31,843 nucleotides of DNA from an uncultured Corynebacterium sp. (GTDB taxonomy: Bacteria > Actinomycetota > Actinomycetes > Mycobacteriales > Mycobacteriaceae), in assembly GCF_946222985.1 (NCBI RefSeq), contig NZ_CAMIFY010000033.1:1-31843 (forward strand), in the 5' to 3' direction. How positions within the stretch are numbered: position 1 is the stretch's first letter; the number at the start of each line of letters is the position of its first letter. The notes under the pieces were generated by a model, which saw only the letters and a program-made list of their open reading frames with translations, was not told the origin of the DNA and did no database searches. Shown here piece by piece: positions 7,267 through 15,427 of this stretch. The translations under genes were made by a program, and so were the position numbers.

Positions 7267-9336
7267 ATGCGACGTCATGACCGCCTAGGAGACCTGACGA
7301 GGAACCGTGCTGCCGCCGTAGGGCCGTCACCGTCACTGTCGCGGCCGCCGGTGTCGACGCCAGCGCTAGCGTCCGCTTCCGACTCCACGAGCACCCGAAC
7401 CTTCTCGCTCGCCGACACGGCACCCCGTCCGCCCGATTCCGGGCCCGCTGTTCCACGCCCCGGGCTGGACCTGCGGCTGGTGCCCGCGGCGGTGCTGGTG
7501 TGGGCGGCGGTGGCGGTGACGCTGGCGACGATGTGGGCGTGGATCATCCTCGTCGTCGCCATCTTCACTGCGGTCGTGGCCATGCGCCGGCACGCGCCGA
7601 CGGTGGCGCTGCCGGCGGTGGTGGTGCTCGTCGGGGTCGTCGGCACGCTCGTTCGTCGTGCCCGTGCGACCGCCCACCCCATCACCGACGAGATCGGCGG
7701 CATCGCCGACACCGGTCTGACGCTGACCACCACACCGCGGGTGACGGACTTCGGTGCCACGGCCGAAGCCTCCGTCGCGGGACTTCCCGGCCGTGTACGC
7801 GTCTTCGGCGACGAGCGTCTCCTCGACCACGACCGCGGCACGGTATTGCAGGCGATGGCGAAAGTCGAGGAGTCGGACCGTCCGTCACTGTCCGGGGTGA
7901 CGGTGGTGCTGCGGGGGACGGTGGACGTCGTCAAGCATCCCGACGATCACGTCAGTCGCGTCCGCGACGGCTTGCGCGACGCCACCGACGGATTGCCCAC
8001 CGGCCCCGACCGATTGATCCCGGCGATGACGCTCGGCGACGAACGCGGATTCTCGGCGGCCGACTCCGACATGATGATCGACTCCGGTCTGGCGCACCTG
8101 TCCGCGGTGTCCGGGGCCAACGTCGCGATGATCACGGGTGCGGCCGTGTGGGCCGTCGCGTGGGCACCGCCGCGGTGGCGGGTGGCGGTCGCGGTGGTGA
8201 CGCTTGCGGGATTCGTGGCCGTGGTGGGCACCGAACCGTCGGTGCTGCGGGCGGTGATGACCGGCGTGGTCGGCCTGCTCGCGGTGCTGGCGGGACGGCG
8301 CGGGCAGGCGGTGCCGGCGTTGATGGCGGGCACGATCGTCCTGCTCGTGGCGTTTCCGGACCTGGCGTTGTCGGCCGGGTTCGCCCTTTCGGTGGCCGCG
8401 ACGGCCGGGCTGGTGCTCGCCGCAGCACCGATGACCCACCGGTTGCTGCGCGTGCCGTGGCTGGCTCGGTGGCCGGCGCCGATCGTCCGCGCTCTGGCGG
8501 TGACGCTGGTGGCGCATGTGGCGACGTTGCCCATCCTCTCCCTCGTCATCGGCCGCGTCAGCCACGTGTCGGTGGTGGCCAACCTGGCGGCCGCACCGGC
8601 GGTGGCTCCGGTGACGATCCTCGGCACGCTCGCCGCGATGGCCGCCCTCGTCGGTCTGAGCCCCGTGACGTGGTTGGTGGTCCACTGCGCCGCGCCGTTC
8701 GCGTGGTGGGTCTACGCCGTCGGTCAGGCGGCGTCGCGGGTGCCCGGTGCCGCCGGAGAGATGGGTTGGGCGGGCCTCGTGATCGTCGTCGTGGTCGGGG
8801 CGGCGGCGCTGCGCTGGCCGGCGGTGGCCGCAGGTGCGATCGCGATGGCGGTCGCCGCGGCCGGGGTGGTCGTGACGCTGGGGTGGCACGTGCCCGCCGC
8901 GCCTCCCGGGTGGATCGCGGGGGCGTGCGTGATCGACGGCCGTGTGCGGGTGTTTCCGCCCGACTCTCCGCTTTACGACGCCGCACCCCGCCCCTGCCGC
9001 CTGTCCCTTCCCCGGAGCGATGGCGGAGGCGACGGTGCGAGCGGGAAGGAGCTCGAGGTTCACGGGGAGCTCGATGACGTGGGCGGGGGAACGTCGCAAA
9101 GCAGGCGGGGTTCAGACGAGCGGAAGATGGGGCAGAACCCGGAAGAGGCCGAGGTGGCCCGGGTGCGCTGGTTCGTGGTGGCCGACTGCGGGCAGCGGGC
9201 GCGCGGGCGCATCCGCACCGGCGATGGAGTGCCGGTGGTGTGCCCGGAGCGAGACGGGCCGCAGGCGCTCTACGCCGACGGGACGGTGTGGCGGGGAACG
9301 AGGCCGGGAGCGGCCGACGATGGGAAAGAGCCGTGA
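7267..9336 (+). CDS. comEC: ComEC/Rec2-family competence channel
   Basis: ComEC forms the inner-membrane channel that passes single-stranded DNA into the cell. The 689-aa protein has a variable N-terminus, two early membrane helices (roughly residues 65-125), an OB-like stretch containing VRVFGDERLLD, then the competence domain with AMTLGDERGFSAADSDMMIDSGLAHLSAVSGANVAM, followed by many hydrophobic segments to about residue 545. After that comes a soluble tail ending in RWFVVADCGQRARGRIRTGDG. No metallo-beta-lactamase motif (HxHxDH) is seen, so the nuclease-like C-terminal domain of some ComEC proteins is absent. Part of the tail is low complexity. ATG 7267 follows comEA by 3 nt. Confidence 0.92.
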   Translation: MRRHDRLGDLTRNRAAAVGPSPSLSRPPVSTPALASASDSTSTRTFSLADTAPRPPDSGPAVPRPGLDLRLVPAAVLVWAAVAVTLATMWAWIILVVAIFTAVVAMRRHAPTVALPAVVVLVGVVGTLVRRARATAHPITDEIGGIADTGLTLTTTPRVTDFGATAEASVAGLPGRVRVFGDERLLDHDRGTVLQAMAKVEESDRPSLSGVTVVLRGTVDVVKHPDDHVSRVRDGLRDATDGLPTGPDRLIPAMTLGDERGFSAADSDMMIDSGLAHLSAVSGANVAMITGAAVWAVAWAPPRWRVAVAVVTLAGFVAVVGTEPSVLRAVMTGVVGLLAVLAGRRGQAVPALMAGTIVLLVAFPDLALSAGFALSVAATAGLVLAAAPMTHRLLRVPWLARWPAPIVRALAVTLVAHVATLPILSLVIGRVSHVSVVANLAAAPAVAPVTILGTLAAMAALVGLSPVTWLVVHCAAPFAWWVYAVGQAASRVPGAAGEMGWAGLVIVVVVGAAALRWPAVAAGAIAMAVAAAGVVVTLGWHVPAAPPGWIAGACVIDGRVRVFPPDSPLYDAAPRPCRLSLPRSDGGGDGASGKELEVHGELDDVGGGTSQSRRGSDERKMGQNPEEAEVARVRWFVVADCGQRARGRIRTGDGVPVVCPERDGPQALYADGTVWRGTRPGAADDGKEP

Positions 9337-9370
9337 TGCGGGGCGCGCCGAGGCGATCCGGGGAGTCTGG

Positions 9371-9376
9371 CACGAT
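9371..9376 (+). promoter_or_regulatory. Extended -10 for leaderless holA
   Basis: TGGCACGAT carries a TG-extended -10-like hexamer (CACGAT) ending 6 nt before GTG 9383. No Shine-Dalgarno is present. Confidence 0.5.
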
Positions 9377-9382
9377 GGACCC

Positions 9383-10375
9383 GTGACTCAGACGATGCCC
9401 GCGCCGGTGAACTTGATCGTCGGCAAGGAAGGGCTGCTCATCGACCGCGCCCGCTTGGCCATCATCGCCGCCGTGCGCCGTACCGCCGCCACCCCGGGCG
9501 ACCCCGACGGGCGCGCCGTGCCCATCACCGACCTGCGCGGCGGCGACGTGACAACCACGGACCTGGTCGAACTGCTCAGCCCCTCGCTCTTCGGCGAAGA
9601 CCGCATCATCGTCCTCACCGACTGCGACGCCGCGGGCAAGGAACCGGCCGACCTGATCGTGCAGGCCGCGGGCGACCCCGCGCCGGGCATCACGCTGATC
9701 CTCCAGCACTCGGGGGAGGGACGGCAGAAGAAGATGGTCGCCGCGCTGCGCAAGGCCGGCGCCGAGCTCTTCGAGGCCCACCAGGTCAAGAACAACAAGC
9801 TCCCCGAATTCGTGCGCGGCGAGTTCCAGGCGCACCGGCTGCGGGTCTCGCCCGACGTCATCGACGCGCTGCTCGACTCGGTGGGCACGGACCTGCGGGA
9901 GCTGTCGACGGCGGTGTCGCAGCTGGTCTCCGACACCGGCGGCAACGTCACCGTCGACGCGGTGCGCACCTACTACGGGCGCACGGCTGAAGTCTCGGGG
10001 TTCGAGGTCGCTGAGCTGGCGCTGACCGGCCGCGGTTCCGAGGCGCTGGGCCTGGCGCGCCGGGCGATGCAGCTCGGCGTCCCGCACGTGCTGCTGGCGG
10101 CGGCGTTGTCGGGCATGGTCGGCGACGTCGCGCGGCTGCATGCGGTGCGCGGCGTGAGCAACCGCGATGCCGGCGCCTACGGCATGCCGCCGTGGAAGCT
10201 GGAGAAGACGCACCGCCTGGCGTCGCGGTGGTCGACGCCGGCGATCGCGCGGGCCGCCGAGATCATCGCCGAGCTCGACGCCGGCGTGAAGGGCTGGGCC
10301 GCCGACCCGGAGTACGCGGTGGAGAAGGCCGTCGTCGATATCGCCGACCTCGCGCGGGGCTCCCACCGGCGCTGA
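9383..10375 (+). CDS. holA: DNA polymerase III subunit delta HolA
   Basis: HolA is the clamp-loader subunit that opens the beta sliding clamp. The 330-aa product fits the family length and its three-domain AAA-type layout. It begins VNLIVGKEGLLIDRA and has the SPSLFGEDRIIVLTD strand, the VKNNKLPEFVRGEF helix, VIDALLDSVGTDLRELSTAVSQLV, and the C-terminal collar with PPWKLEKTHRLASRWS. The frame is open upstream into comEC, but that part is a shadow. GTG 9383 is supported by the adjacent -10 element; ATG 9395 is the alternative. The comEA-comEC-holA order is common in actinobacteria. Confidence 0.94.
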   Translation: MTQTMPAPVNLIVGKEGLLIDRARLAIIAAVRRTAATPGDPDGRAVPITDLRGGDVTTTDLVELLSPSLFGEDRIIVLTDCDAAGKEPADLIVQAAGDPAPGITLILQHSGEGRQKKMVAALRKAGAELFEAHQVKNNKLPEFVRGEFQAHRLRVSPDVIDALLDSVGTDLRELSTAVSQLVSDTGGNVTVDAVRTYYGRTAEVSGFEVAELALTGRGSEALGLARRAMQLGVPHVLLAAALSGMVGDVARLHAVRGVSNRDAGAYGMPPWKLEKTHRLASRWSTPAIARAAEIIAELDAGVKGWAADPEYAVEKAVVDIADLARGSHRR

Positions 10376-11010
10376 CGGGAGGCGGGCGGGTGGCGGACGC
10401 TGGTCGGCCATTTTATCGCTGGGCGTGGTCCGAGGTCGGCCACGCGCCCTTGCCTCCCTCAAATCATCGGTATGCGCGGGTACTTCGTGGGCGAGGGATC
10501 CGGTGGGGCAATTTCCGCGCAACTTCGTGCCATCTTCGGCGCGATTCCCGGCGAACATGGCACCAAGTTGAAGGACTTGGGCCCAGAATCGACGATTTCG
10601 TGCCATGTACGTGCCCCATCCGCACCATGAATGGCACTAATTTACGTTTGTCACGAAATGCACCTGGGAAAGTCTGAACGTGGTCGGCGCGAGGCGGGGG
10701 TTGAGTCGAGCGGGAAGCGGGTGGGAAGCGGACCGGAAACGGGCAAAATGCCGGCTATCCGCGGAAACGGCGCTGAGCGGGACGCAGGGGCGTCGGGGCT
10801 CGTGATGGGGTTTGTGGTCGATCGCATCGCGAAAGTCCCGCTACGGCCAATCTGTGCGGCCGCCGTTTTCGGGCCCCGGCCCGGACAAGAGTGGCGTGGC
10901 TGCGACGGTGACTCACCCAGTCGGGGAGCGGGCTCGGGCACCGCGTCAGCCGGGCGGGGAGTGGGGCCGAGGTACCGCTCCAACGGCGCGGGGCACCCCA
11001 CGCACGCGAA
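10376..11010. other. Non-coding gap between holA and rpsT
   Basis: About 630 bp without a convincing gene. Short open frames on both strands lack family motifs, start signals and typical composition. The AT-richer part around 10440-10670 contains the motif array listed separately. The part from 10670 to 11010 is GC-rich with small hairpins such as GGGCCCCGGCCC near 10869. No tRNA or known non-coding RNA was recognised. Confidence 0.6.
10480..10660. repeat. Phased array of alternating inverted TTCGTGCCAT motifs
   Basis: CAACTTCGTGCCAT (10520-10533) faces ATGGCACCAAGTTG (10557-10570), a 14-bp inverted repeat with one mismatch. A second, weaker pair follows: ATTTCGTGCCAT (10595-10606) and ATGGCACTAATTT (10631-10643). 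Successive copies start 37, 36 and 38 bp apart and alternate in orientation. Degenerate copies sit at about 10480 (TACTTCGTGG) and 10648-10659 (TTGTCACGAAAT). It could form two tandem hairpins or a cluster of protein-binding sites. Confidence 0.65.
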
Positions 11011-11042
11011 AGCGCCCCGGCCGACGAATCGGCGGGGGCGCT
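11011..11042 (-). terminator. Hairpin downstream of rpsT
   Basis: AGCGCCCCGGCCGA (11011-11024) pairs with TCGGCGGGGGCGCT (11029-11042), 13 of 14 positions, with a 4-nt loop, 42 bp beyond the rpsT stop. The stem is strong but the following T-run on the minus strand is poor (TTCGCGTG). Confidence 0.7.
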
Positions 11043-11084
11043 GAAGCTCGCTCGGTGCGCGGGAGGCGCAACCAGTCGGGGGAA

Positions 11085-11351
11085 CTAGCCCTCGATCTTG
11101 TTGACGGCCTTCGCCAGCGAGGACTTCTTGTTGGCCGCGTTGTTGCGGTGGAAGACGCCCTTCGACACGGCCTTGTCGAGCTTGCGGGAGGCGACGCGCA
11201 GCTGCGCCTCGGCACCGGCCTTGTCGCCGGCCTCGACGAGCTTGTGCAGCTTGCGAACCTCGGTGCGCACGGCGGAGCGGACGGCCTGGTTGCGGACGCG
11301 CGCCTTCTCGTTGGTCTTGATGCGCTTGATCTGGGACTTGATGTTAGCCAT
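11085..11351 (-). CDS. rpsT: 30S ribosomal protein S20
   Basis: S20 is a primary binder of 16S rRNA in the small subunit. The 88-aa product begins MANIKSQIKRIKTNEKARVRNQ and ends HRNNAANKKSSLAKAVNKIEG, the full conserved sequence of the family. The frame continues upstream to 11468, but ATG 11351 is preceded by AGAGG at a good distance and gives the standard N-terminus. The position beside holA and lepA is conserved in related genomes. It is transcribed opposite to both. Confidence 0.97.
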   Translation of the reverse strand: MANIKSQIKRIKTNEKARVRNQAVRSAVRTEVRKLHKLVEAGDKAGAEAQLRVASRKLDKAVSKGVFHRNNAANKKSSLAKAVNKIEG

Positions 11352-11636
11352 GTGAATACCTCTTGTATCCGTAGTCGGTGGTGATTCGCGGCTCCCGGGG
11401 TGCGGCCCGGCTCCGGGCGTGGCTGCGGCGAACCCAAGGTCCTGATCACCGGCGGCCACGCGAGACACGCGTGAACAACTTGAAGGACCTTACCAGGCGG
11501 CCGGTTCTCCATGAAATCCCGAGGAGTGAACGCCGCAAAGCTGGCTGTGTCTCCGCCCAGGGACGTGGGCATTGAGGCGGCCCTGTGACGACGGACCAGT
11601 GGCCGTACGCCGAGGTGAACCCCTGAAATTGTAGTA
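11352..11636. other. rpsT upstream region
   Basis: This 285-bp stretch holds no credible gene. A TG-extended -10-like TAAGGT lies at 11492-11487 on the minus strand, which would give rpsT a leader of about 130 nt. An 8-bp perfect inverted repeat, AAGGTCCT (11436-11443) and AGGACCTT (11484-11491), overlaps that hexamer, so it acts more plausibly in DNA than in the leader RNA. The remainder, near the end of the next gene, shows nothing. Confidence 0.4.
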
Positions 11637-12347
11637 CTACCAGCCCGAGTTCCTGCCGGGCGGGGGATCCGTAGGACTCGGAGGAGTTACTTCATATCCG
11701 AGATCACGCAGTGCTTCCGCCGCGACATCGGGAGCGTCGCGGGTGGCGGCGGAGCATTGCTTATCGAGCCACGATTCCCTGCTTTCGAGCAGCGTATTCT
11801 CCCAGCCGGCGCGACCCCTGAATCCGCATTCGTCGATTACGAAGTAAAGAAAATCCTCCAGGGAGGGACGGAATCGGTGCCCGCCGACGGGGAGGTGCAA
11901 GTTCTGCCAGTCGCCGTTCGGTGACCCCTTCTTACCGTTCTTCATCAACCCCGGGCTCAACAAGCCCCCGACACCGTGGACGTGGATGTGGGCCGCCGGA
12001 ACGTTGGACTTGTCGCGCTCATACTCGAATCGGATGGCGGGCTTTCCGGCGGCACGAATCTGAAACGTCGAGTAGAGCACCGTCGGGAACCTTTCGAGCC
12101 TGTCGAAACCCGTGCGGTACTCGACACGAACGTCGTACAGATTACTCGAGGTGCAGCAAGCCTCGTTTTCAGCCGTAACCAGTTGCCCGGTGTAGGACAA
12201 ATCCACGATGATCTCTGCGGTGATTTTGTCGGTTTGCTCGTTGAGTACTGCGTCTACGGATGGTTCGAACGGGAGGACGTCAGCAATGAGCTGCGCCTGT
12301 TGTTCGAAGAAGCCCTGGGCCCACTCTTCGATTCCATTGCCGCTCAT
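11637..12347 (-). CDS. Unrecognised 236-aa protein with HxHxH and LHLPVGG motifs
   Basis: I cannot assign a function. The 236-aa product looks like an intact soluble protein: an N-terminal helical part, a beta-rich middle, then AHIHVHG with H120, H122 and H124, and LHLPVGGHRFRPSLEDF (about 150-166). The three spaced histidines with H151 could bind metal. The tail is Pro-rich. It lies 17 bp after the 62-aa gene on the same strand, and the two very probably form one transcript. GC content is visibly lower than in the housekeeping neighbours, suggesting later acquisition. A toxin-antitoxin-like role for the pair is only a guess. ATG 12347 has a weak AGG upstream. Confidence 0.75.
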   Translation of the reverse strand: MSGNGIEEWAQGFFEQQAQLIADVLPFEPSVDAVLNEQTDKITAEIIVDLSYTGQLVTAENEACCTSSNLYDVRVEYRTGFDRLERFPTVLYSTFQIRAAGKPAIRFEYERDKSNVPAAHIHVHGVGGLLSPGLMKNGKKGSPNGDWQNLHLPVGGHRFRPSLEDFLYFVIDECGFRGRAGWENTLLESRESWLDKQCSAATRDAPDVAAEALRDLGYEVTPPSPTDPPPGRNSGW

Positions 12348-12364
12348 GATTCGCCTGAACGTGG

Positions 12365-12553
12365 TCAGTCGTCGAGCAAGAACTCGATCCGGCGGAGCTC
12401 GCTGTAGAGCTCCATGTCGGCGGAATTCAGCAGGCCGAGCTTCGCGAGATCATGGAAGTCCCGGTCGGTGAATCGCGCCTGAAGATCCGACGTCAATTCA
12501 TCGTGTCGCTGTTGCAGTTCGGAGTTGTTGGTCTTACGGATGACGATGCTCAT
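12365..12553 (-). CDS. Small 62-aa protein, first gene of the pair
   Basis: The product is acidic and predicted helical throughout: MSIVIRKTNNSELQQRHDEL at the start, an L-x-x-R heptad-like middle, and the ending ELYSELRRIEFLLDD. There are no cysteines and no membrane segment. The start is well supported: GGGAGGAG lies 5-6 nt before ATG 12553, the strongest Shine-Dalgarno in this region, with TATGAT further upstream. It is followed after 17 bp by the 236-aa gene. Size and order resemble small regulators placed before a larger effector, but nothing in the sequence proves this. Confidence 0.75.
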   Translation of the reverse strand: MSIVIRKTNNSELQQRHDELTSDLQARFTDRDFHDLAKLGLLNSADMELYSELRRIEFLLDD

Positions 12554-12597
12554 GGCGCTCCTCCCTCGGTGCTCATCGGTTGATCGAGGCTGACTCC

Positions 12598-12603
12598 ATC
12601 ATA
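12598..12603 (-). promoter_or_regulatory. -10 TATGAT for the two-gene pair
   Basis: TATGAT on the minus strand lies 44 nt upstream of ATG 12553, giving a leader of about 38 nt that holds the strong Shine-Dalgarno. No good -35 is seen. The rest of the 142-bp gap to the PemK-like stop shows nothing. Confidence 0.5.
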
Positions 12604-12695
12604 TCGTTCGGATTGAGTTCGGTGTTGAACCACGCTTTGAATAGGATTTCCGGGATGACCTGGTTCGATGCATTCGAACATCGAGCGACGCCCCG

Positions 12696-13340
12696 CTAAC
12701 TCCAGTGGTAATCCGACCGCAGGCGCGCGGCGATGCGGTCGAAGCGACGCCGGGGCATCACGGCGCCGGAGCGGCGGATGCCGGCTTCGGGCACTTCGAG
12801 GATCTTGTCCAGGCGCACCCACGACGGCCGGCCCTCGGCGTCCCAGGCGCCGGTGCCGATGAACAGCCATCGCGGTGAATCGGCGTGGCGGGTGTCGGTC
12901 GAGATCAGCGCACCGAGCAGCGTCTGCTTGTGGCGGCCGACGACGACCACGGCGCGCTCGCGGGGCTTCTCGGCGTCGCCTTCGAGCAGCACCGGCGCCC
13001 AGACGACCTCACCCGGGTCGGTCTGGCCGTCCATGTCGGGGGCGTAGACGATGGATCGGGCGACCTCGGCGGTCGGCCGGGCGACGGTCGCCGGCTCGCG
13101 CTGGGCGAGATGGTCGGCGTCGGCGTCGGCCATCAGGCCGAGCTGTTCGTTGAGCATGGCCAGGCCGTCGTCGAGGGTGTCTTTGCCGCGGAACCATTCG
13201 GTGGCGGCGAGGAGGAAGTCGGCGATGCGGCGACGTGCCCGTCGCAAAGCACGGGCGACGCGCTTCGACGCGGGCGCGTTGGGGACATCGGCCCCGACGC
13301 CCGTGGCGGTGGCCGTGGCGTCGGCGTCGCGTGGGGTCAT
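12696..13340 (-). CDS. PemK/MazF-fold protein (Rv2405-like)
   Basis: The 214-aa product has an N-terminal Ala/Arg-rich helical region, then a PemK/MazF-like beta domain: ARSIVYAPDMDGQTDPGEVVWAPVLLEG, ERAVVVVGRHKQTLLGALIST, and WVRLDKILEVPEAGIRRSGAVMPRRRFDRIAARL. The P-G-E-V-V-W-A-P segment followed by R-A-V-V-V-V-G matches the MazF-type core. By position, divergent from lepA, it resembles mycobacterial Rv2405. No antitoxin gene is adjacent, so a housekeeping role is as likely as toxicity. ATG 13340 is chosen because TAGGAT lies 8 nt upstream; the longer frame upstream is GC-rich non-coding sequence. Confidence 0.8.
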   Translation of the reverse strand: MTPRDADATATATGVGADVPNAPASKRVARALRRARRRIADFLLAATEWFRGKDTLDDGLAMLNEQLGLMADADADHLAQREPATVARPTAEVARSIVYAPDMDGQTDPGEVVWAPVLLEGDAEKPRERAVVVVGRHKQTLLGALISTDTRHADSPRWLFIGTGAWDAEGRPSWVRLDKILEVPEAGIRRSGAVMPRRRFDRIAARLRSDYHWS

Positions 13341-13348
13341 GGCCGTCA

Positions 13349-13354
13349 ATCCTA
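13349..13354 (-). promoter_or_regulatory. -10-like hexamer for the PemK-like gene
   Basis: TAGGAT on the minus strand ends 8 nt before ATG 13340, fitting a leaderless or nearly leaderless start. Confidence 0.45.
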
Positions 13355-13412
13355 GCGGCTCCGGGCAGCGGGCACGCTGGTCGCGGTGCCCGTTGGGGTC
13401 CGGCCCGCCGGG

Positions 13413-13418
13413 TAGTGT
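13413..13418 (+). promoter_or_regulatory. -10-like hexamer for lepA
   Basis: TAGTGT lies 59 nt upstream of GTG 13478, giving a leader of about 50 nt that contains GGAG near 13464. It sits back-to-back with the PemK-like promoter. Confidence 0.4.
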
Positions 13419-13477
13419 GGGCGGAGAATACCCGCCAGAACCCATCGAGACCCCCAGAAGTACGGAGTACGGCCAAC

Positions 13478-15319
13478 GTGACCAGGAATTTCGCGGCGCA
13501 GACGTTCACGGATCCCAAGCAGATCCGCAACTTCTGCATCATCGCCCACATCGACCACGGCAAGTCGACCTTGGCGGACCGCATTCTGCAGATGTCGGGG
13601 GTCATCGAGGCCCGGGACATGCGCGATCAGTACCTGGACAACATGGACATCGAGCGCGAGCGCGGCATCACCATCAAGGCGCAGAACGTTCGGTTGCCGT
13701 GGGTGCCGAAATCGGGGGCGCACGAGGGCGAGGAGATCGTGCTGCATCTCATCGACACCCCCGGCCACGTCGACTTCACCTACGAGGTCTCCCGTGCGCT
13801 CGAGGCGTGCGAGGGCGCGATCCTGCTGGTCGACGCAGCGCAGGGCATCGAGGCGCAGACGCTGGCGAACCTGTACCTGGCCATGGAGAACGACCTGGAG
13901 ATCATCCCGGTCCTCAACAAGATCGATCTGCCGGCCGCCGATCCGGAGAAGTACTCGGAGGAGATCGCGCACATCATCGGCTGCGAGCCGGAGGACGTGC
14001 TGCGCGTCTCCGGCAAGACCGGCGAGGGCGTGCTCGAGCTCATGGACCGCGTGTGCGAGCTCGTGCCGCCGCCGGTGGGGGATCCGGAGGCGCCGGCGCG
14101 CGCGATGATCTTCGACTCGGTCTACGACACCTACCGCGGCGTGGTCACCTACATCCGCGTCGTCGACGGGCGTCTGGAGCCGCGCGACGTCATCCAGATG
14201 ATGTCCAACGGCACCAAGCACGAGCTTTTGGAGATCGGCATCGTCTCGCCGCAGCCGCAGAAATCGCGGGGCCTGGGCGTCGGCGAGGTGGGGTATTTGA
14301 TCACCGGCGTCAAGGACGTCCGCCAGTCGAAGGTCGGCGACACGGTGACGCTGAACAAGAAGCCCGCCGAGCAGGCACTGGAGGGCTACGCCGAGCCGAC
14401 GCCGATGGTGTACTCGGGGCTGTTCCCGATTTCGCAGGCGGATTATCCGGACTTGCGCGATGCGCTTGAAAAACTGCAGCTTAACGACGCTGCGCTGACC
14501 TTCGAACCCGAAACGTCCGTCGCCCTCGGTTTCGGTTTCCGCGGGGGATTCCTCGGGTTGCTGCACATGGAGATCACGCGCACGCGCCTGGAGCGCGAGT
14601 TCGATCTGGATCTGATCTCGACGGCACCCAACGTGGTCTATCGCGTGATCGTCGAGGACGGGTCGGAGATCGTGGTGCACAACCCGTCGGATTGGCCCGA
14701 GGGGAAGCTACGCGAGGTGTGGGAGCCGATCGTGAAGACGACCATCATCGTGCCCAGCGAGTTCGTCGGCCCGACGATGGAGCTGTGCCAGTCCAAGCGC
14801 GGCGAGATGGGCGGGATGGATTACCTGTCCGAGGATCGCGTGGAGCTGCGCTACACCATGCCGATGGGCGAGATCATCTTCGACTTCTTCGACATGTTGA
14901 AGTCGCGCACGAAGGGTTATGCCTCGCTGAACTACGAGGAAGCCGGCGAACAGCAGGCGGACCTGGTGAAGGTCGACATTCTGCTGCAGGGCGAGGCCGT
15001 GGACGCGTTCAGCGCGATCGTCCACCGCGATAATGCGCAGTGGTACGGCAACAAGATGACGAAGAAGCTGCGTGAGCTGATCCCGCGCCAGCAGTTCGAG
15101 GTGCCGGTGCAGGCGGCGATCGGCGCGAAGATCATCGCCCGCGAGAACATCCGCGCGTTGCGCAAGGACGTTTTGGCCAAGTGCTATGGCGGAGATATCT
15201 CCCGCAAACGTAAGCTGTTGGAGAAGCAGAAGGCCGGCAAGAAGCGGATGAAGAACATCGGCTCCGTGAGCGTCCCCCAGGAGGCGTTCGTTGCGGCCTT
15301 GAGCACGGATGAGGGATAG
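13478..15319 (+). CDS. lepA: Elongation factor 4 (LepA)
   Basis: LepA/EF4 is a ribosome-dependent GTPase linked to back-translocation and ribosome assembly. The 613-aa product has the GTPase motifs AHIDHGKST (about 24-31), DTPGHVDFTYEVSRAL, VLNKIDLPAADPEKY and SGKTGEGV. The EF4-specific C-terminal domain follows, ending KRKLLEKQKAGKKRMKNIGSVSVPQEAFVAAL. The frame is open upstream across the promoter region; GTG 13478 gives the standard N-terminus. No terminator hairpin is obvious after the stop, where base composition changes sharply into the accessory island. Confidence 0.97.
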   Translation: MTRNFAAQTFTDPKQIRNFCIIAHIDHGKSTLADRILQMSGVIEARDMRDQYLDNMDIERERGITIKAQNVRLPWVPKSGAHEGEEIVLHLIDTPGHVDFTYEVSRALEACEGAILLVDAAQGIEAQTLANLYLAMENDLEIIPVLNKIDLPAADPEKYSEEIAHIIGCEPEDVLRVSGKTGEGVLELMDRVCELVPPPVGDPEAPARAMIFDSVYDTYRGVVTYIRVVDGRLEPRDVIQMMSNGTKHELLEIGIVSPQPQKSRGLGVGEVGYLITGVKDVRQSKVGDTVTLNKKPAEQALEGYAEPTPMVYSGLFPISQADYPDLRDALEKLQLNDAALTFEPETSVALGFGFRGGFLGLLHMEITRTRLEREFDLDLISTAPNVVYRVIVEDGSEIVVHNPSDWPEGKLREVWEPIVKTTIIVPSEFVGPTMELCQSKRGEMGGMDYLSEDRVELRYTMPMGEIIFDFFDMLKSRTKGYASLNYEEAGEQQADLVKVDILLQGEAVDAFSAIVHRDNAQWYGNKMTKKLRELIPRQQFEVPVQAAIGAKIIARENIRALRKDVLAKCYGGDISRKRKLLEKQKAGKKRMKNIGSVSVPQEAFVAALSTDEG

Positions 15320-15380
15320 AGAGGAGCTGGAAGGATAACCAACCGAAAAGAACAAAACAGACGCCTTACCTAGGCCTGAA

Positions 15381-15407
15381 TTTATAGATAGTTAAGCTGT
15401 GTAACCT
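15381..15407 (+). promoter_or_regulatory. Possible promoter of the ParA-HEPN unit
   Basis: TTTATA (15381-15386) and TAACCT (15402-15407) are spaced 15 bp in the AT-rich 108-bp gap after lepA. A second candidate -10, TAGAGT (15421-15426), is one base from the start codon. Neither is decisive. Confidence 0.3.
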
Positions 15408-15427
15408 CACAACGATCGGGTAGAGTC

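Noticed and set aside
10376..11084. tRNA or known small RNA in the holA-rpsT gap
   Set aside because: No T-loop, acceptor-stem pairing or known RNA signature was found on either strand.
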